Positions 36,101 through 58,184 of a stretch of 64,000 nt of DNA are shown one piece after another. The notes under the pieces are model-generated. The model did not search any database. It was not told where the DNA came from and saw nothing but the letters and a program-made list of their open reading frames with translations. A program made the position numbers and the translations under genes. This stretch comes from Branchiostoma floridae. Lineage: Eukaryota; Chordata; Leptocardii; Amphioxiformes; Branchiostomatidae. How positions within the stretch are numbered: position 1 is the stretch's first letter; every line of letters begins with the position of its first letter. Where the stretch lies: NCBI RefSeq assembly GCF_000003815.2, contig NC_049981.1, forward strand, positions 25,496,047-25,560,046. Reading direction: 5' to 3'.

Positions 36101-39100
36101 CGCTGATGAAGTCACGGTACTTCGCAACACCTGCCGTCGCGGTGACCGATGTCGGCAGGACCATACATGTGGGGTCGATCGAGGAGAACTCGGAACTATC
36201 GTCGCTGAGGTAAACGTCTTCATCGTAGTTTATGACAATGGGATCAAATTCGTCCCCTGTGATCGGATGGACGGTCGGAGTGGCATACTCCAGGTTGGCT
36301 TGTGTAAGGAGGTATAGGTCTGGGTGTTCTTCGGTGTTGTATGTGTAGTTACTGGATGCCAAGGACTCGTCATCTGTAAAAATAATGAATTTCTTTTAGA
36401 CAAAATTCAGACATAAAGTAAATTTAGAGGTGTTTGTGGTTGTTTTAAATCCACAGTTTTGGTCAAGACCTCTTCCCTGGAAAATCAAGTGAATGTACCA
36501 GGTTGAGAGGTGGATATGATAGGCATTTTACTGATGTAATAATGATTCCATCAGATGCCATAATACCGGGGTACTGCCATCTGAGAAAAATAGATGATAA
36601 AAATTTAAAAAGATCTAAGGAAATGTACCAATGTCAGTTATCCATCATCAGTACAATAACAAATTGAATGTTTTTGATGTTGCAGTATTATGGCACCAGG
36701 TAGTATCACGAGAGTTGATGTTATTCTGGAAAAATAAACATCAGTGCTGACGAAATTATCCAATTCAGAAGCAGTGCTGATGTTAACTTTGCTCTTATTG
36801 AGTCTTAATGGTGCCATTTTCTATATATATGCTTGCTAAATGCGAGCAAGATAAAGTAGCATGAAAGCATACTGGGGAGCACAAAGCATCAATATCTTTA
36901 ATATCCACACAGTTATTTGATGCATTGACTAAGTTAAGGGGTTAATCGTTAACCTTTATGGGCACTATCAGTCAAGCACTAGGCACATAGATTAGCTGAT
37001 TAATCAGCCAGTTGGTTAATATTTCATTGGTTAATTACAGTATTAATCTTACACAAATAACAACCCATAATCTTACACAAATAACAACCTAGGTATGCAT
37101 TTTCCTTCTGAAAATAGTTAACTTAAACCAGACTGAGTGTATTTGTACCAGTGACTACCTCTATACACATAGACCATCTGGCTACCATCACCACCTTTTG
37201 GTGGTCCTTTGGATTGACCAATTTTTTTTTTTGCATGGTTTTTCCAGCTTTCTATCTATGTCTATACTCTATAGTGATCACCTGTCTACCCTGATGACAT
37301 TCTAAAGTCTCTTATTATATATATAGTCTTAAGAAAGTTGAGTGTTCTGAAATTTTGGCCACCACATCATTTCTAACTTTCTAAGTAGTTCGTAAGAACA
37401 CTAAGTTTCCTTTAATTTTAATAATGCCATAGTCACTTTTCCAGACCTGTGCATGGCTCGCAGGCTTTAAGCTAGGACCTGTCCAAAGGTATCCTGAGGG
37501 GCAAATTACTGTAATTCGTGGTCAATCAGAATTTCATGCTTGTCAGAGGATCTGCTCCCCAGTGTGAGGGCCTCTTCTGACACCCAGACTCATTCCTGGC
37601 TAAAAGGCTGATGGCTGGGCAGTTTATAGGAAGGAAGAGAAAGATACAGAAGACAAAAAGACATACAAAATTAGTCATAAGTATTTTTTTTAATATACAA
37701 TTCTATATTTTGTTTCTGCAACAGCCTAGTTTGGAACTAATGTTATAACCCTTGCGTAACACCCGTGGGTTCAATTTCATATAGAAATGTATGGTCATTC
37801 AACCTGACACAAAAGCTTTCTTTAGAGAACTTAAAAGAGTTTGTAGACTGTTGTGGGAAAGTTAGTTTGCTTTCACACAGAGCTGTATTGATGTCAGGGT
37901 GAAATTACTGTAGCTTTTGCTCTCTTAGAAAAAAGCCTATTGTTGACCGTCATGAAATATTTCACTTGTGTGAAAAGTGCATTATAGCACCATTATGCGG
38001 CCATATACTAGAATATAAACAGAGTTTCAAGTGACGTTTTGTTCCCAAAGAAAAACAAAACCTCGGTCTACAGACTGCCACGCAATATTTCACCTGTAAA
38101 AGTCAGGTCATAAAAGAGTTTTACTCTAGGTGGCTTATTTTGTCTATGGACCGTCATGCAATATTTCATCTGTAAACGCCAGCAAGTTTCAGGTGACTTT
38201 TAGTAGTAAAACTAACTAGTTAAAGCCAGTCTATCTAGATAATGAAATTGTCTTTCATACAATATTTCACCTGTAAAAGCCAAGTCATGAGAAAGTTTTA
38301 GGCTAGGTGGCTATTTTTGGGGTAAAAATATAGTATAGAGACCACCTGTAACACAATATTCACCTGCTAAAGTAAGGTCATAAAAACAGTTTTGTTGAAT
38401 TTTTTTTGTCCCAAAAGAAAAACAGCTACTCAGTCAGAGTAAATGTGTGCACATCTGGACCATTGACAAGCACCTTAAGCCCCAGTTAAGGGGAGGAAGT
38501 CAACACACACACCATTGTATGTCTGGCCACCAGGTATTCATGGCCTCATGCATGTGAACTGCATGTCAAAGGGGGCATTTATAACATGCCATTACATGCC
38601 CGTAGCCAGGATTTTGGTTGGGGGGGTTCTTTTTAGCACTTGTGGGACCATCGAGCGGCGCAGGCGCGAGACTCACGCCGAAGGCGTGAGCTGCCTAGGG
38701 GGGTCCGGGGGCATGCTCCCCCGGGAAAATTTGAAATCTAGACCCTCTGAAACGCTATTTCCTGCATTTTGGCGGGCAAAATTTGTTGGACAAGTATAAT
38801 GGAATTACTATTGAAATACACAAGGCTTTCGGCGTAAGTCTTCATATTTTCACCATGCCCTACACCAAAGGCGCGAGGCGTCGCAATGGAGGTCCGAAAT
38901 CTGGACCCTTCGAAAAGCTATTTCCCGCATTTTGAGGGACAAATTTTGTTGCCAGACTAAGCTAAATTCAATGACATTTCTCTAAGAGAAAAATTCTTTT
39001 GAGGTCGACGGCCCCCCTCCCAACATATTTTCACCATGCCTAGCACCGGAGGCATTTGCTGTCGCAAGGGAAACCCGGGAAATCTTTAATCTGGACCCTC

Positions 39101-42100
39101 TGAAACGCCATTTCTTGTATTTTCAGGAGCAAATGTAGCAAATTCAGCTAAGCTCAGTGAATCTTTCTATTAACCAGAAAGGTTTTTGAGGGCGACGCAC
39201 CCACCACATCACGGGGCCTGTTCACTATGTCCGGTCCGCAAGCCGTCGCAAGGGAGGTCCGGGAAATTTTGAAATCTGGACCCTCGCAAACGCCATCTCC
39301 TGCACTTTCTGGGGCAAATTTTGCTGATATACTTACTAAGATTGAATAAAATGTCTATCAGTGAAAAATGCAAATCAGTCATGCCTTTGAAAAAAAAATT
39401 GTGGACATGAAAAAGTGGACCTTCATGCGTGAAAAAGTGGACCTTTTGAGCTTGTGGGGGGGTTCTTCCGAACCCCCCGAACCCCCCCTGGCTACGGGCA
39501 TGCATTACACATACAATGTACGTCACAAGTTGGCCCCAACTGTTGACATACTGTCGCTAACACACAGTGGGAAGTAAATGGGCGTGACTCAACACACACA
39601 CAGAGGACTAGGGCAAGTGGTCTACAGTTGTATTTAACCCAATTAGGAATGATTTGACTAAACATAAGTGATTTTTAGGGTTCTGTTTTGTAAATACTGT
39701 TATGTTGCAGTATAGCAACTCGGCCAACTATAAATTACACTTTGGAAAAATCTGGTGAATAACAAAATACCCTACCGTTGTTCCTGCCCGTACCTACTAT
39801 GTTTAATACACTGTACAAGTTTTAGTAGCTTTGGGTTAGTTTTAATTGCCAGAAGAATGCCGAATTTCACCTGCCATTTGTCTACAACGACTTGTTGATC
39901 TGGCTACAAAGGTATAATAGGAACTAAAAATTTACCTGTAATGCAAGTTTTCTGAGGGACAAGTCCCAGACAACAGACTTCCAAAACAGATTCAGAAACC
40001 AAAATATACCTTACTATGAAGCCTTGAAGGTTTGTTGTTGTTGCTGTCATTACTCAATGTATACTTTTCAAACTGAACTTTTGGTTTTAATATATTTAAT
40101 GCAGTACTCCAGGTTTATTACATAGAATTGTACACACAATAAATGTCTACAACTATATTGGGCACTGATTCTGAATCTGAGCAAGTTACTATAGGTCCAA
40201 GCCACCCAAGAAGACCAACTCAACTACTGAAGAATTTCTAACAAACACCTTGCTGTCTCATCAAACGTGTTCTCTGAAAGGAGGGCGATGGCGAAACACT
40301 CTCTCCATCCATCAAACTCAAAGTCTACGTGTACAACAAAGCCAATCACAACCAATGAAATGAATGTCAACCTGCTACCAACTTTCAGTCAAAGATGTCT
40401 GACAAAGACTGTCCAGAGCTGTGAATTTTTTTCTCAATTATTCAAGGGTGTCTACATACTACATTTGTACCTTTGAGAGTCTAAACATCAAGATAAACAG
40501 GTGCATTAGTTGGGTACCAAATGACACCCTTGTGGTAAATGTGTCAAATGACAAGGTAAAGTGTACTAATAGTAATACTATGTTTAATATAGTGGTGCTC
40601 CAGTGCCAGTGGAGTAATTAGAGGCTAATAAAGAAGAAGAAGATGTTGAAAACTGAAAAGTCTCTCTCATGAAAAAAAAGGTGGTATATGCTCTGTAAGG
40701 GACTGTACGATATTTATCAGGGGGGGAGGGCTGGTGCGTTAGGGGGGGAGGGCCATGTTAATTTTTTTTGAGGTGGGGGGAGGGCCATGTTAATTTTTTT
40801 TAGATAGGGGGGAGGGCCATGTTAATTTTTTTGAAAGAATTGTTTATACTCTTTTTGTTTTGATATCTTCAACATGGCCCTAAAACTGATAAAATAAGCC
40901 TTCTGAATAGCCTAAAATGCAAGAGCTTCCGGGGGGCTTTGCCCCCCTAGGCCCCCCAAAGTGGCGCTGCCCTGGACCAGTGTTCCCGCCAGGCATACGT
41001 CATTCCGTCTACAGACTTATTTTTTTCTGGAAAGACGCACTCGGCTCGGCTGAGTTTCCCAAAATATTTAAGTTACAAAAGCGGTGCACGGTAAATACGT
41101 GAAGAATCCAAAACTACACACTTTATTTTTTATTTAAAACATTTCTTTTGTTTCAAAAAGACAAAATTTGCGGCAGAAAAAGGGGCCGCAATATTGTTGT
41201 CAAGTGTCGATCGAGTCGGCTGTGCACTGGCATTGGCGTCCGTAGCACATGCCGCGGCACGCCCCCCTCCCCAGACGGACTGTCGATCGCAGCGCCCAGC
41301 ACGTCTTTTCTGGCTACTCCTTCAAGACTACACCGGCACTGATCACTGCCAAAGATGCAGCAGATCGCCCTCCTTCGTATAATGTATAACGTTCTTGGTC
41401 TACTCAAATCTGTGTAAAAAGAAATCCAGCGGTGAGCCAAAGATTTCACGCCGAAAACGGGGTTACCTGAGGTCGCACGAAACAAACGCACGCTCGTGGA
41501 AAATGACGTCGCGGCCTTGTAAAACCCGACCGATTCGATAAATTTGAATAAAATCATCGGGCAAAATAGAAAAGAAAACCACAAGGTGTGCTGGCGCCGT
41601 TTATTCTATCCTCTGGAAAAACTACTAGCATTTGATGCGGGAGGGCGTAACATCGATCGCACGAGGTTAGGCATTCTTTTAATATTCAATGCCGGAAAAA
41701 ATTTAAATTGGCAGGATTTTTCCATGGGCTGACGAACTCACTGGCTAAAGCCCTGTTTGGAAGCATCAAAAACCCAAAATTTTCATATAGACATGACTGG
41801 ACAAATAATACCCGGGCCAGATCACGGACTGCTGATTCCCCGAGCTTATAGTTATAACGTATTTTTGGGGAGAGGGCGGACGTCGATTACTGAAAAACGG
41901 CAGTAAAAAAGGCAACCGGCATCCAATCTCAAGGGCATAATTTTCCTCTCAAGTTGCAGGAAATTCTGTTTTAGAGGGTTTGAAAATCCAAATTTTCCCG
42001 GGGGAGCATGCCCCCAGACCCCTGCCCCGACGCTGTGAAAAAATCCTGGCCAGAACACTGGCCGGCGCCCTTGTGCCCTGACGTCTATACATGTTATATT

Positions 42101-43155
42101 AAGATTATTTTATCGATTGTTTTTCTACCTGTTTAATGATGCCTGTCGGGGGGAGGGTCATGTTGATTTTTTTTAGGTGGAGGGGGAGGGTCACGTTAAA
42201 TTTTTTTGAGATGGGGGGGAGGGCCATCAAAAAATTTTTTGATCCGACTTCCAATGCACCAGCCCTCCCCCCCCGATAAATATCGTACGGTCCCTAAGTG
42301 ATGTTAGTTGCGTTATTGTCATAAGAAATGAAACAGTATAATGTCCAATAAATAAATTTTTGCCGCCACATCCAAATCACAAGTTGGCGAGTCATCACTA
42401 ACAAGTCGTAACATTTGCCAGATGTATTTTTTTAACGTCTGATAAAATGGTTCTCTCATGGTAACAGGTTGCATGGTTGGTTAGGGTTGCGCTTGTCCTT
42501 TCAGTTGGGTATGTAAGCTGGCTGCCCTATGAATGGAAATGAAGCTTCTATGAGCATTATTGTCAAACCTCTCTGTTTAAAAGAAACCAACAGGTGGTTC
42601 TCTCAGCTTACCTTCCCAATCCGTTGTCCCTTTGGGCTCCATGTTTTTCTGTGCCTGAAGCATAGTCCTAGCCTGAGTACCCAGGGAGTACAGCATCTGT
42701 GGTTCACAGAACTGCATCACACCCAGCATGTAGTTAGCCTTGCTCCAGTAGCTGGCCTCTGCAAACCATGCCCAGGTATCGGCAATGTGTTGCCTGAGTT
42801 CTCTCCTGTTTAGAGCCCTGTCTCCACTCAGTGTGGAGGAGTCTCCGGGAAGACTTGGGTTTGTCCGGCACCTGGCATAGGTGTAGTCCTTGTACAGTAG
42901 CGGGCTGAGAAGGGAGACCACATACTCCATGAGCTCCGCGCTGTGGAAGCGCCGCGGGAGTCCGAGTAGAAACCTCCGCTTGGAGTGATCTCCAGCCCGC
43001 AGGAACCATTCCCGGGTGAAGCTGATGGTGGCTCCCAGACGGCAGGCTTCGCAGTGGCCACATGTCGTGGCTGGCTGCCCAGAGGTACACCGAAGAGTCG
43101 GAGCTCGTCCCAAGTTGAACTCGACCACTTCTGTAGTGTCTGGCGGGTGTTTCAT
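30173..43155 (-). CDS. FBXW10: F-box/WD40 repeat protein, FBXW10-like, 1131 aa
   Basis: This is a putative substrate receptor of an SCF (Skp1-Cullin-F-box) ubiquitin ligase. Exons in coding order: 43155-42612, 36373-35940, 35598-35360, 34382-34179, 33787-33666, 33491-33424, 33183-33103, 32646-32504, 32106-31942, 31568-30173; 3396 nt, all phases consistent. The N-terminus (CGHCEACRLGATISFTREWF, RRFLLGL, WFAEASYWSKANYMLG) matches the FBXW10 N-terminal domain. The F-box is DFISGLPVHLSKYILGFLDR at about residues 269-288. EERNVYCGAYNV precedes about six WD40 blades (GHAGSIKC, GHRGTITCIDLFENRLVSGS, VVSGCDGGQVKVWS, WHLVTGGKDGYAFAWSMMG, LRVITGCSDGKMRIFN). The last exon adds a 465-residue Ser/Thr/Arg-rich tail of unknown function. 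Intron 1 (36374-42611) is 6.2 kb and full of transposon copies. The gene is head to head with ANAPC16. Confidence 0.9.
31597..31620 (-). repeat. Recurrent intronic motif upstream of the FBXW10 exon 10 acceptor
   Basis: On the minus strand it reads GTGAAGTTTGCCGTCTCTAA and ends about 28 bases before the acceptor of exon 10. It matches the motif at 32126-32150 and 12157-12210. Confidence 0.55.
31663..31809. repeat. MITE-like repeat with CAGTAAAACCTGG / CAGGTTTGACTG ends
   Basis: A short 147-bp segment whose right end matches the inverted-repeat end of the element at 49211-49688 and whose left end is a degraded complement. It lies in the last FBXW10 intron. A CA microsatellite follows at 31866-31884. 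Confidence 0.45.
32126..32150 (-). repeat. Recurrent intronic motif upstream of the FBXW10 exon 9 acceptor
   Basis: On the minus strand it reads GTGAAGTTTGCCATCTCTAA, ending about 20 bases before the acceptor at 32107. It is nearly identical to 31597-31620. Confidence 0.55.
32391..32411 (+). repeat. (TG)n microsatellite
   Basis: About ten TG units in an FBXW10 intron, followed by TGCATGCA-type repeats up to 32431. Confidence 0.85.
34530..35040 (+). repeat. Dispersed repeat, copy 2, split by a hAT-like insertion
   Basis: TAGTGGCCTGTGTGGCCCAAG before the insertion and GAGCTATAGAAATGGAGATG after it together resemble the copy at 8325-8420. The hAT-like element at 34597-34958 sits inside. The outer limits are approximate. 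Confidence 0.5.
34597..34958. mobile_element. hAT-like MITE, 362 bp, with 8-bp target duplication
   Basis: Perfect 16-bp terminal inverted repeats CAGGGCTCTAGCCAGC / GCTGGCTAGAGCCCTG are flanked by GGCCCAAG at 34589-34596 and 34959-34966. The 8-bp duplication and CAGGG-type ends are hallmarks of the hAT superfamily. There is no transposase frame. It lies in an FBXW10 intron. Confidence 0.88.
37940..38400 (+). repeat. Diverged tandem repeat (CAATATTTCACCTGTAAAAG unit)
   Basis: Five copies of CAATATTTCACCTG-like sequence occur at about 37957, 38085, 38158, 38259 and 38352. Several are followed by AGTCAGGTCATAAAAGAGTT-like text, with unit lengths of roughly 70-125 bp. It lies in FBXW10 intron 1. 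Confidence 0.6.
38595..39502. mobile_element. Non-autonomous TIR element with four internal repeats
   Basis: Inverted ends CATGCCCGTAGCCAGG (38595-38610) and CCTGGCTACGGGCATG (39487-39502) are followed inward by G-rich/C-rich stretches. Flanking CATTA on both sides suggests a 5-bp target duplication. Inside are four diverged ~170-190-bp units, each containing a form of AATCTGGACCCTCTGAAACG (near 38735, 38898, 39088 and 39272). No transposase is seen and the superfamily is undetermined. It lies in FBXW10 intron 1. Confidence 0.75.
40699..42294. mobile_element. Harbinger-like non-autonomous DNA transposon, 1596 bp, composite
   Basis: Long inverted ends (about 45 bp, GGGACTGTACGATATTTATC on the left, GGGACCGTACGATATTTATC on the right read inward) are flanked by TAA at 40696-40698 and 42295-42297, as in PIF/Harbinger elements. 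Both ends carry two or three tandem G-rich units containing GGGGGAGGGCCATGTTAATT. The interior holds another inverted pair, CAGTGTTCCCGCCAGG at 40978 and CCTGGCCAGAACACTG ending at 42060, implying a nested element. There is no transposase frame. Confidence 0.8.
40978..42060. mobile_element. Nested TIR element inside the Harbinger-like copy
   Basis: The ends CAGTGTTCCCGCCAGG and (inverted) CAGTGTTCTGGCCAGG differ at only a few positions. A hAT-like end ACTGGCTAAAGCCCTG at 41740-41755 and a C/G-rich block at 41955-42025 shared with the element at 38595 show that the interior is a mosaic. I found no clear target duplication. Confidence 0.5.
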
Positions 43156-44162
43156 GGCGCCTATCTGATCTCTTCCTTATCTACGAGAAGCCGCAAATTA
43201 AAGGTAATAACTCGGAAGGCATGTTGACAACGTCCTCTGGAACCACTTATAAGTCTATTGTTTGGCTAAATATCAGCGTGACAATCATGAATTTGCAAAG
43301 CACCGGGATCTGTTGACCAAAACATGTACTACAAACACCAGACAGCAAGAAAGCATGACAACCTCGAGCGGGACTCTCAGGGTTGACAAGTCACGGCGGC
43401 GCGGCGTCGGCACAGAATAATCCGATATTGTTGCTTCCTTGCTGGAGAAATAAGCTGGGATCAAAACGTTGCTACATTACTTCTGAACTTGTCTGTGAGG
43501 GAAGACAAGGAGGGACTTGATCAAACACGCCCCATAGAAACCGGTAGTTTGGGACATCGGAAGTCACGGCAAACACAACTGTTTTGGGTAGTCATTGGCG
43601 ATGTTTGGGAGATTAGTTTAACATTCCGACCAATCACAGCGTAAACTTTACGACCAATCAGAGCGCGGTATCTGTAATTCCACCAATCACAGCGCGGCCG
43701 AAAGCAACGAAAGACAGAAGCTAGTTATCAATTCGTGAACAGCATTACTCAATCTTTCTCTATATATTTATATTTAGGTCCAGGGTATGTTTTTAGTCAT
43801 TGTTTTGACTATGTATAAAATAGTCTTTTTAGGTCATATTTGGATCTTGAATGTCAGAACAGAGTGTTCAAGATCCTAGAAATCTGAAATATTTAAGCCA
43901 GTATAGACCATTTTTGACGTAGGGTAGCAATGTTATGCCATAGGGTTATATATTTATCAATAAAATGATTTTTTCAAGATATATTTTATTCTTTTGATAG
44001 TTTTGTTACTTAAATTCGTGCGTCTGATTGTAATTATTCATTAATGTATTCTATAATTTATTTATATTTATCGGCCAAACTTCTCATACACCCCTAAGAT
44101 TTAGTGGTTCAGTCGTAGATGCTATCCTGGGAACGAGAACTGTAGTACTCAAGAAGAAGAAA
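43156..44162. promoter_or_regulatory. Bidirectional FBXW10/ANAPC16 promoter region with three CCAAT boxes
   Basis: The start codons of the two divergent genes are 1.0 kb apart. Three CCAAT boxes, each within a CCAATCA context, occur at 43630-43634, 43654-43658 and 43683-43687, close to GCG-rich sequence. Closely spaced CCAAT boxes are typical NF-Y targets in TATA-less bidirectional promoters of cell-cycle genes. I see no TATA box near either gene. Confidence 0.55.
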
Positions 44163-44970
44163 ATGGCGTCGGTCCGAAATAATCCGAGTAACGTCGAAGA
44201 CGTATTCGTGGCCATGGCCGCCATGGCGCCGAGAAAAGCTCTCTTTCAATCACCAAAGGAGGATGAAATGGTTGAAGGTACGTTTGGTGTACAACAATGC
44301 CCCTTCAGTGCGGTGTAAACCCGACTCCACATTTCTCTAGATTTGGGAAGGAAACAAGTCAACAACTTTGCCGGGGTCCGCGGGACTAACACTTTTCAGT
44401 TACAGTAATAAATTTATACAAGGGAGGAGGTTGAACTCATTGAATACACGATGTTCCTGCTTACCGAAGAATGTGCCGTATTCTTTTGAATGTTTATCTG
44501 TTTTTGTTTCCCCGCAGATGGCAGTCAGTCCCTTGTGAATAAACTCATGATGGATTTTGATGTGGCCTCTGTCAGGAGATCTACCAATGCAGGTAAATAA
44601 CACCTCACATCACTTAAATTTTATGACATATAATTTGTGTTCATAAGAATGCCATCACATTGACACACAGGTTTGCATTCAAAATACAGTTTTTGGTCAA
44701 TACTAGTATATGTATATGTCATTTACGGCACTGAGTCTGCATTAGAATTTTGTTTACATTTTTCCTGTAATCACAAAAATGTTAGTGCAAATTTTAGGTT
44801 AGGGACTTATTGATATATGTTTATGAAGATTTGTTCCTGTAATGAATATAGCCTGGTTTCCATCCCCAGAGTTGCACCAGCAGCGGCTGAACGTGTTGAG
44901 ACTTCGGCTGGAAGAAACGGCAGCAGACAACTGGAGATATAAACCTGTGGACAAGCTGATGGGACTATAA
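44163..44970 (+). CDS. ANAPC16: Anaphase-promoting complex subunit 16, 96 aa
   Basis: This is a small subunit of the APC/C ubiquitin ligase that drives mitotic exit. Exons: 44163-44277, 44518-44592, 44870-44970; 291 nt, phases consistent. The signature APRKALFQSPKEDEMVE followed by DGSQSL matches the PPRKALF...DGS region of vertebrate ANAPC16. The C-terminal ADNWRYKPVDKLMGL matches the family's ADEWRFKPIEQLLGF. Between them lies a predicted helix (LHQQRLNVLRLRLEE) with coiled-coil character. Human ANAPC16 is 110 residues; the difference lies mostly in the Ser-rich N-terminus. The start ATG is in AAAATGG context. Very small proteins give little alignment, but the two conserved blocks in the right order make the call solid. 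Confidence 0.88.
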
Positions 44971-45576
44971 CAGCTCACACTTACTCATACAGTTTACCTC
45001 CATTCAAGGACATTATTGCTCCATTGTTCAGCATCTTGTTAATGTTGTGAGGATATGACATACATGTACTTGCAAGAAATTAATGGCTGATAGTCAGCTA
45101 TTTCTATTGGCACTTTGACTACATGTACTGTCCAAGTAAACCACCTTTTTGTGGTCCACATGTTAGTCATCTTGGACAGGTGTAACTGTGAACTTGTAGA
45201 TGTCTTCATGTTGTAATAATCATCCTATCACTATGATTATGTGAGTTTAATTGGTCTAAATTTTTATAACTAATCAAAATACATGATCTAAACATTGATA
45301 TTGACATGGCAATGACTGTGTGAATACACATGTATTGTATTTCTACCCTGAATAGTGTGTGCCAAGAACTGAAGTCGCTGAAAATTAGCTGGAAGTTATA
45401 ATAATGACAAGCTTGATTGGAATCCTTGTAAGAGCTGAAGTTAACTTATTTCTGTTAGATATTCGCTCACTTATTGTAAAGTAAAAGAAAACAACTGAAG
45501 CTTACGCTTTGCATCATGGACACTTCCGTGGTTTTAAAAAAAGTACTTATTTACCAGATTCTGGGCTCAGGATTGA

Positions 45577-45582
45577 AATAAA
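45577..45582 (+). terminator. Candidate poly(A) signal of ANAPC16
   Basis: AATAAA in GAAATAAAG, about 600 bases after the stop codon. Confidence 0.45.
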
Positions 45583-47471
45583 GTTATACATTTTAATGAA
45601 TCTGCAAGACTTAGTGTCTTTACTTGGAGCATGGATTCTGTCAGTGCATATTGTGTGTTGGGTTGTTTTGAGTGTTTTTTGTATTACGGGAGTATTAAAT
45701 TCACATACTGTTCTTAAGAAGGTCCTAGAATTTTTAATTGTATTCATACGTACATGTGCATGTATTTCGATTTCTTAGCCACCTTTCCCCGTGACACACA
45801 AAGTCACCTGTTTCTTAAACCCCATTAATAATAAGAAAGGGGTAGTATATATGCTAACCAAGTAGTAAAGGCACAAGTTGAGATTAAATCTTGTTTTTAT
45901 TTGCTTTCTCCTGTATATGGGTGATTCAGTCTAGGAGGAAAGTATGCTAGAAATGCTAAGAAGGGCTATAGTGCACATAGTATGCCGAGTTAGCAGCATG
46001 GCAACTTTGCTTAAGGCTGGCAAAGATACTGAACGAGTGGAATACGTGGCTGAATGTTTATAGGGTTAAAAGAGAGACAATGTGTAGTTGTTGTTTTTTT
46101 GTCACTTGTTCGGTATTGACTACTTTTAACTAGTAACTTATTTCATGTGGAGTTGATTCTATCTTTAGCTTGTAGAGACAAAATCACTTTGTTGCAGCCA
46201 GCTTTTTTTCTCAATTATATATGGTGCCATGACAATCTGGAAATATATGTCATACACTTTGTATTGCTTGTTGCTATACAAAAATGTTGTACTAGCTTTC
46301 CCTGGACCTATCACAAGCACTGCCCCTGGTTTACACCATTCACACAGAATCTCAAAAGTCAACTTCCATCAAATTGATATTTTACCATTTCTTCTACATT
46401 GTCGTAGCATCTTATTAAAGCTGAGCTGTAATAAACTAAGACAGAATAACAGTACATTTAATTTATCTGGTACACTTCATTTACAATGTAGATTCAAAGA
46501 TTGGCGACTGATGTTAAAAGTACCGGATACATCAAATTTTTAAGGCACAATGGATTCAAATGTAAGACAAACATATCATGAAGCAGAATTTAAACAGATG
46601 ATTGGTGGCCCAAATTACAGACTTTTCAAAACTTCATGATTGTGGCCTTGTTTCTGACTGTGAAATATACATATTGCAAGACTCAACCAAATGAAAAGTA
46701 CAAAAGTTGATCAAGAGGCAAGAGTTAAAATCTGGTAGTTGTGTAGTACCAGTACTATGCTCTCTAATACATGTGTCAATGGAGTATTTTGTATGGAAAT
46801 ATTTATCCCTAAATGATACCAAGGTGAAATGTTTAAAAAAATCTGCAGAACATTCAAGCTCTTTACACAAGAATATGGAAGAAATCATCACCCTTAAACT
46901 GGCATCACTCAAAAGAAAATAAGTGTTAAACTAAAAGTTAAGATCACCTCAAAGTAAAAGTAAATTTAAAGGAAAGCAAAATAAAAACCTAGTGTTATAA
47001 TTTGGAGACATTGTGTGTCACAGTCTTATAATTGACTACCAGCAATTGTAGCAGTCATTGTTCAGTTGTACAAATCTGACTCTGGATCAATAGGATGTTT
47101 AACAGGAAAAGAAAATGCTGTTTATGTACTCAACAATGTGTTGTAGAATTTAAGACTAGTAGTGCCACAGCACGATTTGGAATGTTTGTATTGATGACAA
47201 TCTGAATGTTGAAAAAGCGTTTTCTTAACAACTTAAAGACAACAAAATCTATTAGTGCAAGACAGACATTGAAGTGTAGTGCTGATTCTAAGATACTGAT
47301 GTTAGCTTAAAGTTTTATGAAAATATGACTAAAATAATGTGACCATTTATAAATTTCCATCAGGATAATCTAGAACACTTGGACAAGGAAACAAGTAATA
47401 AAACGACCTATATCACTTTATCAGTGATAAGTACAACTGCATATATGACTGGCTCCAGAGCTGGTGGTGTT
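45583..47471. other. Convergent intergenic region between ANAPC16 and PAPSS
   Basis: AT-rich with only short random open frames. I could not pick a convincing poly(A) signal for PAPSS on the minus strand. Confidence 0.4.

Positions 47472-58184
<10,713 letters not shown>

Noticed and set aside
38515-39526. Gly-rich open frames on both strands
   Set aside because: They translate the G/C-rich ends and internal repeats of the TIR element at 38595-39502.
41153-41584. 143-codon minus-strand frame inside the Harbinger-like element
   Set aside because: No transposase motifs (no DDE/DDD signature or helix-turn-helix that I can recognise); antisense frames of similar length are present.
46707-46922. 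71-codon + strand frame between ANAPC16 and PAPSS
   Set aside because: No family resemblance or splice context; the surrounding sequence is AT-rich and non-coding.
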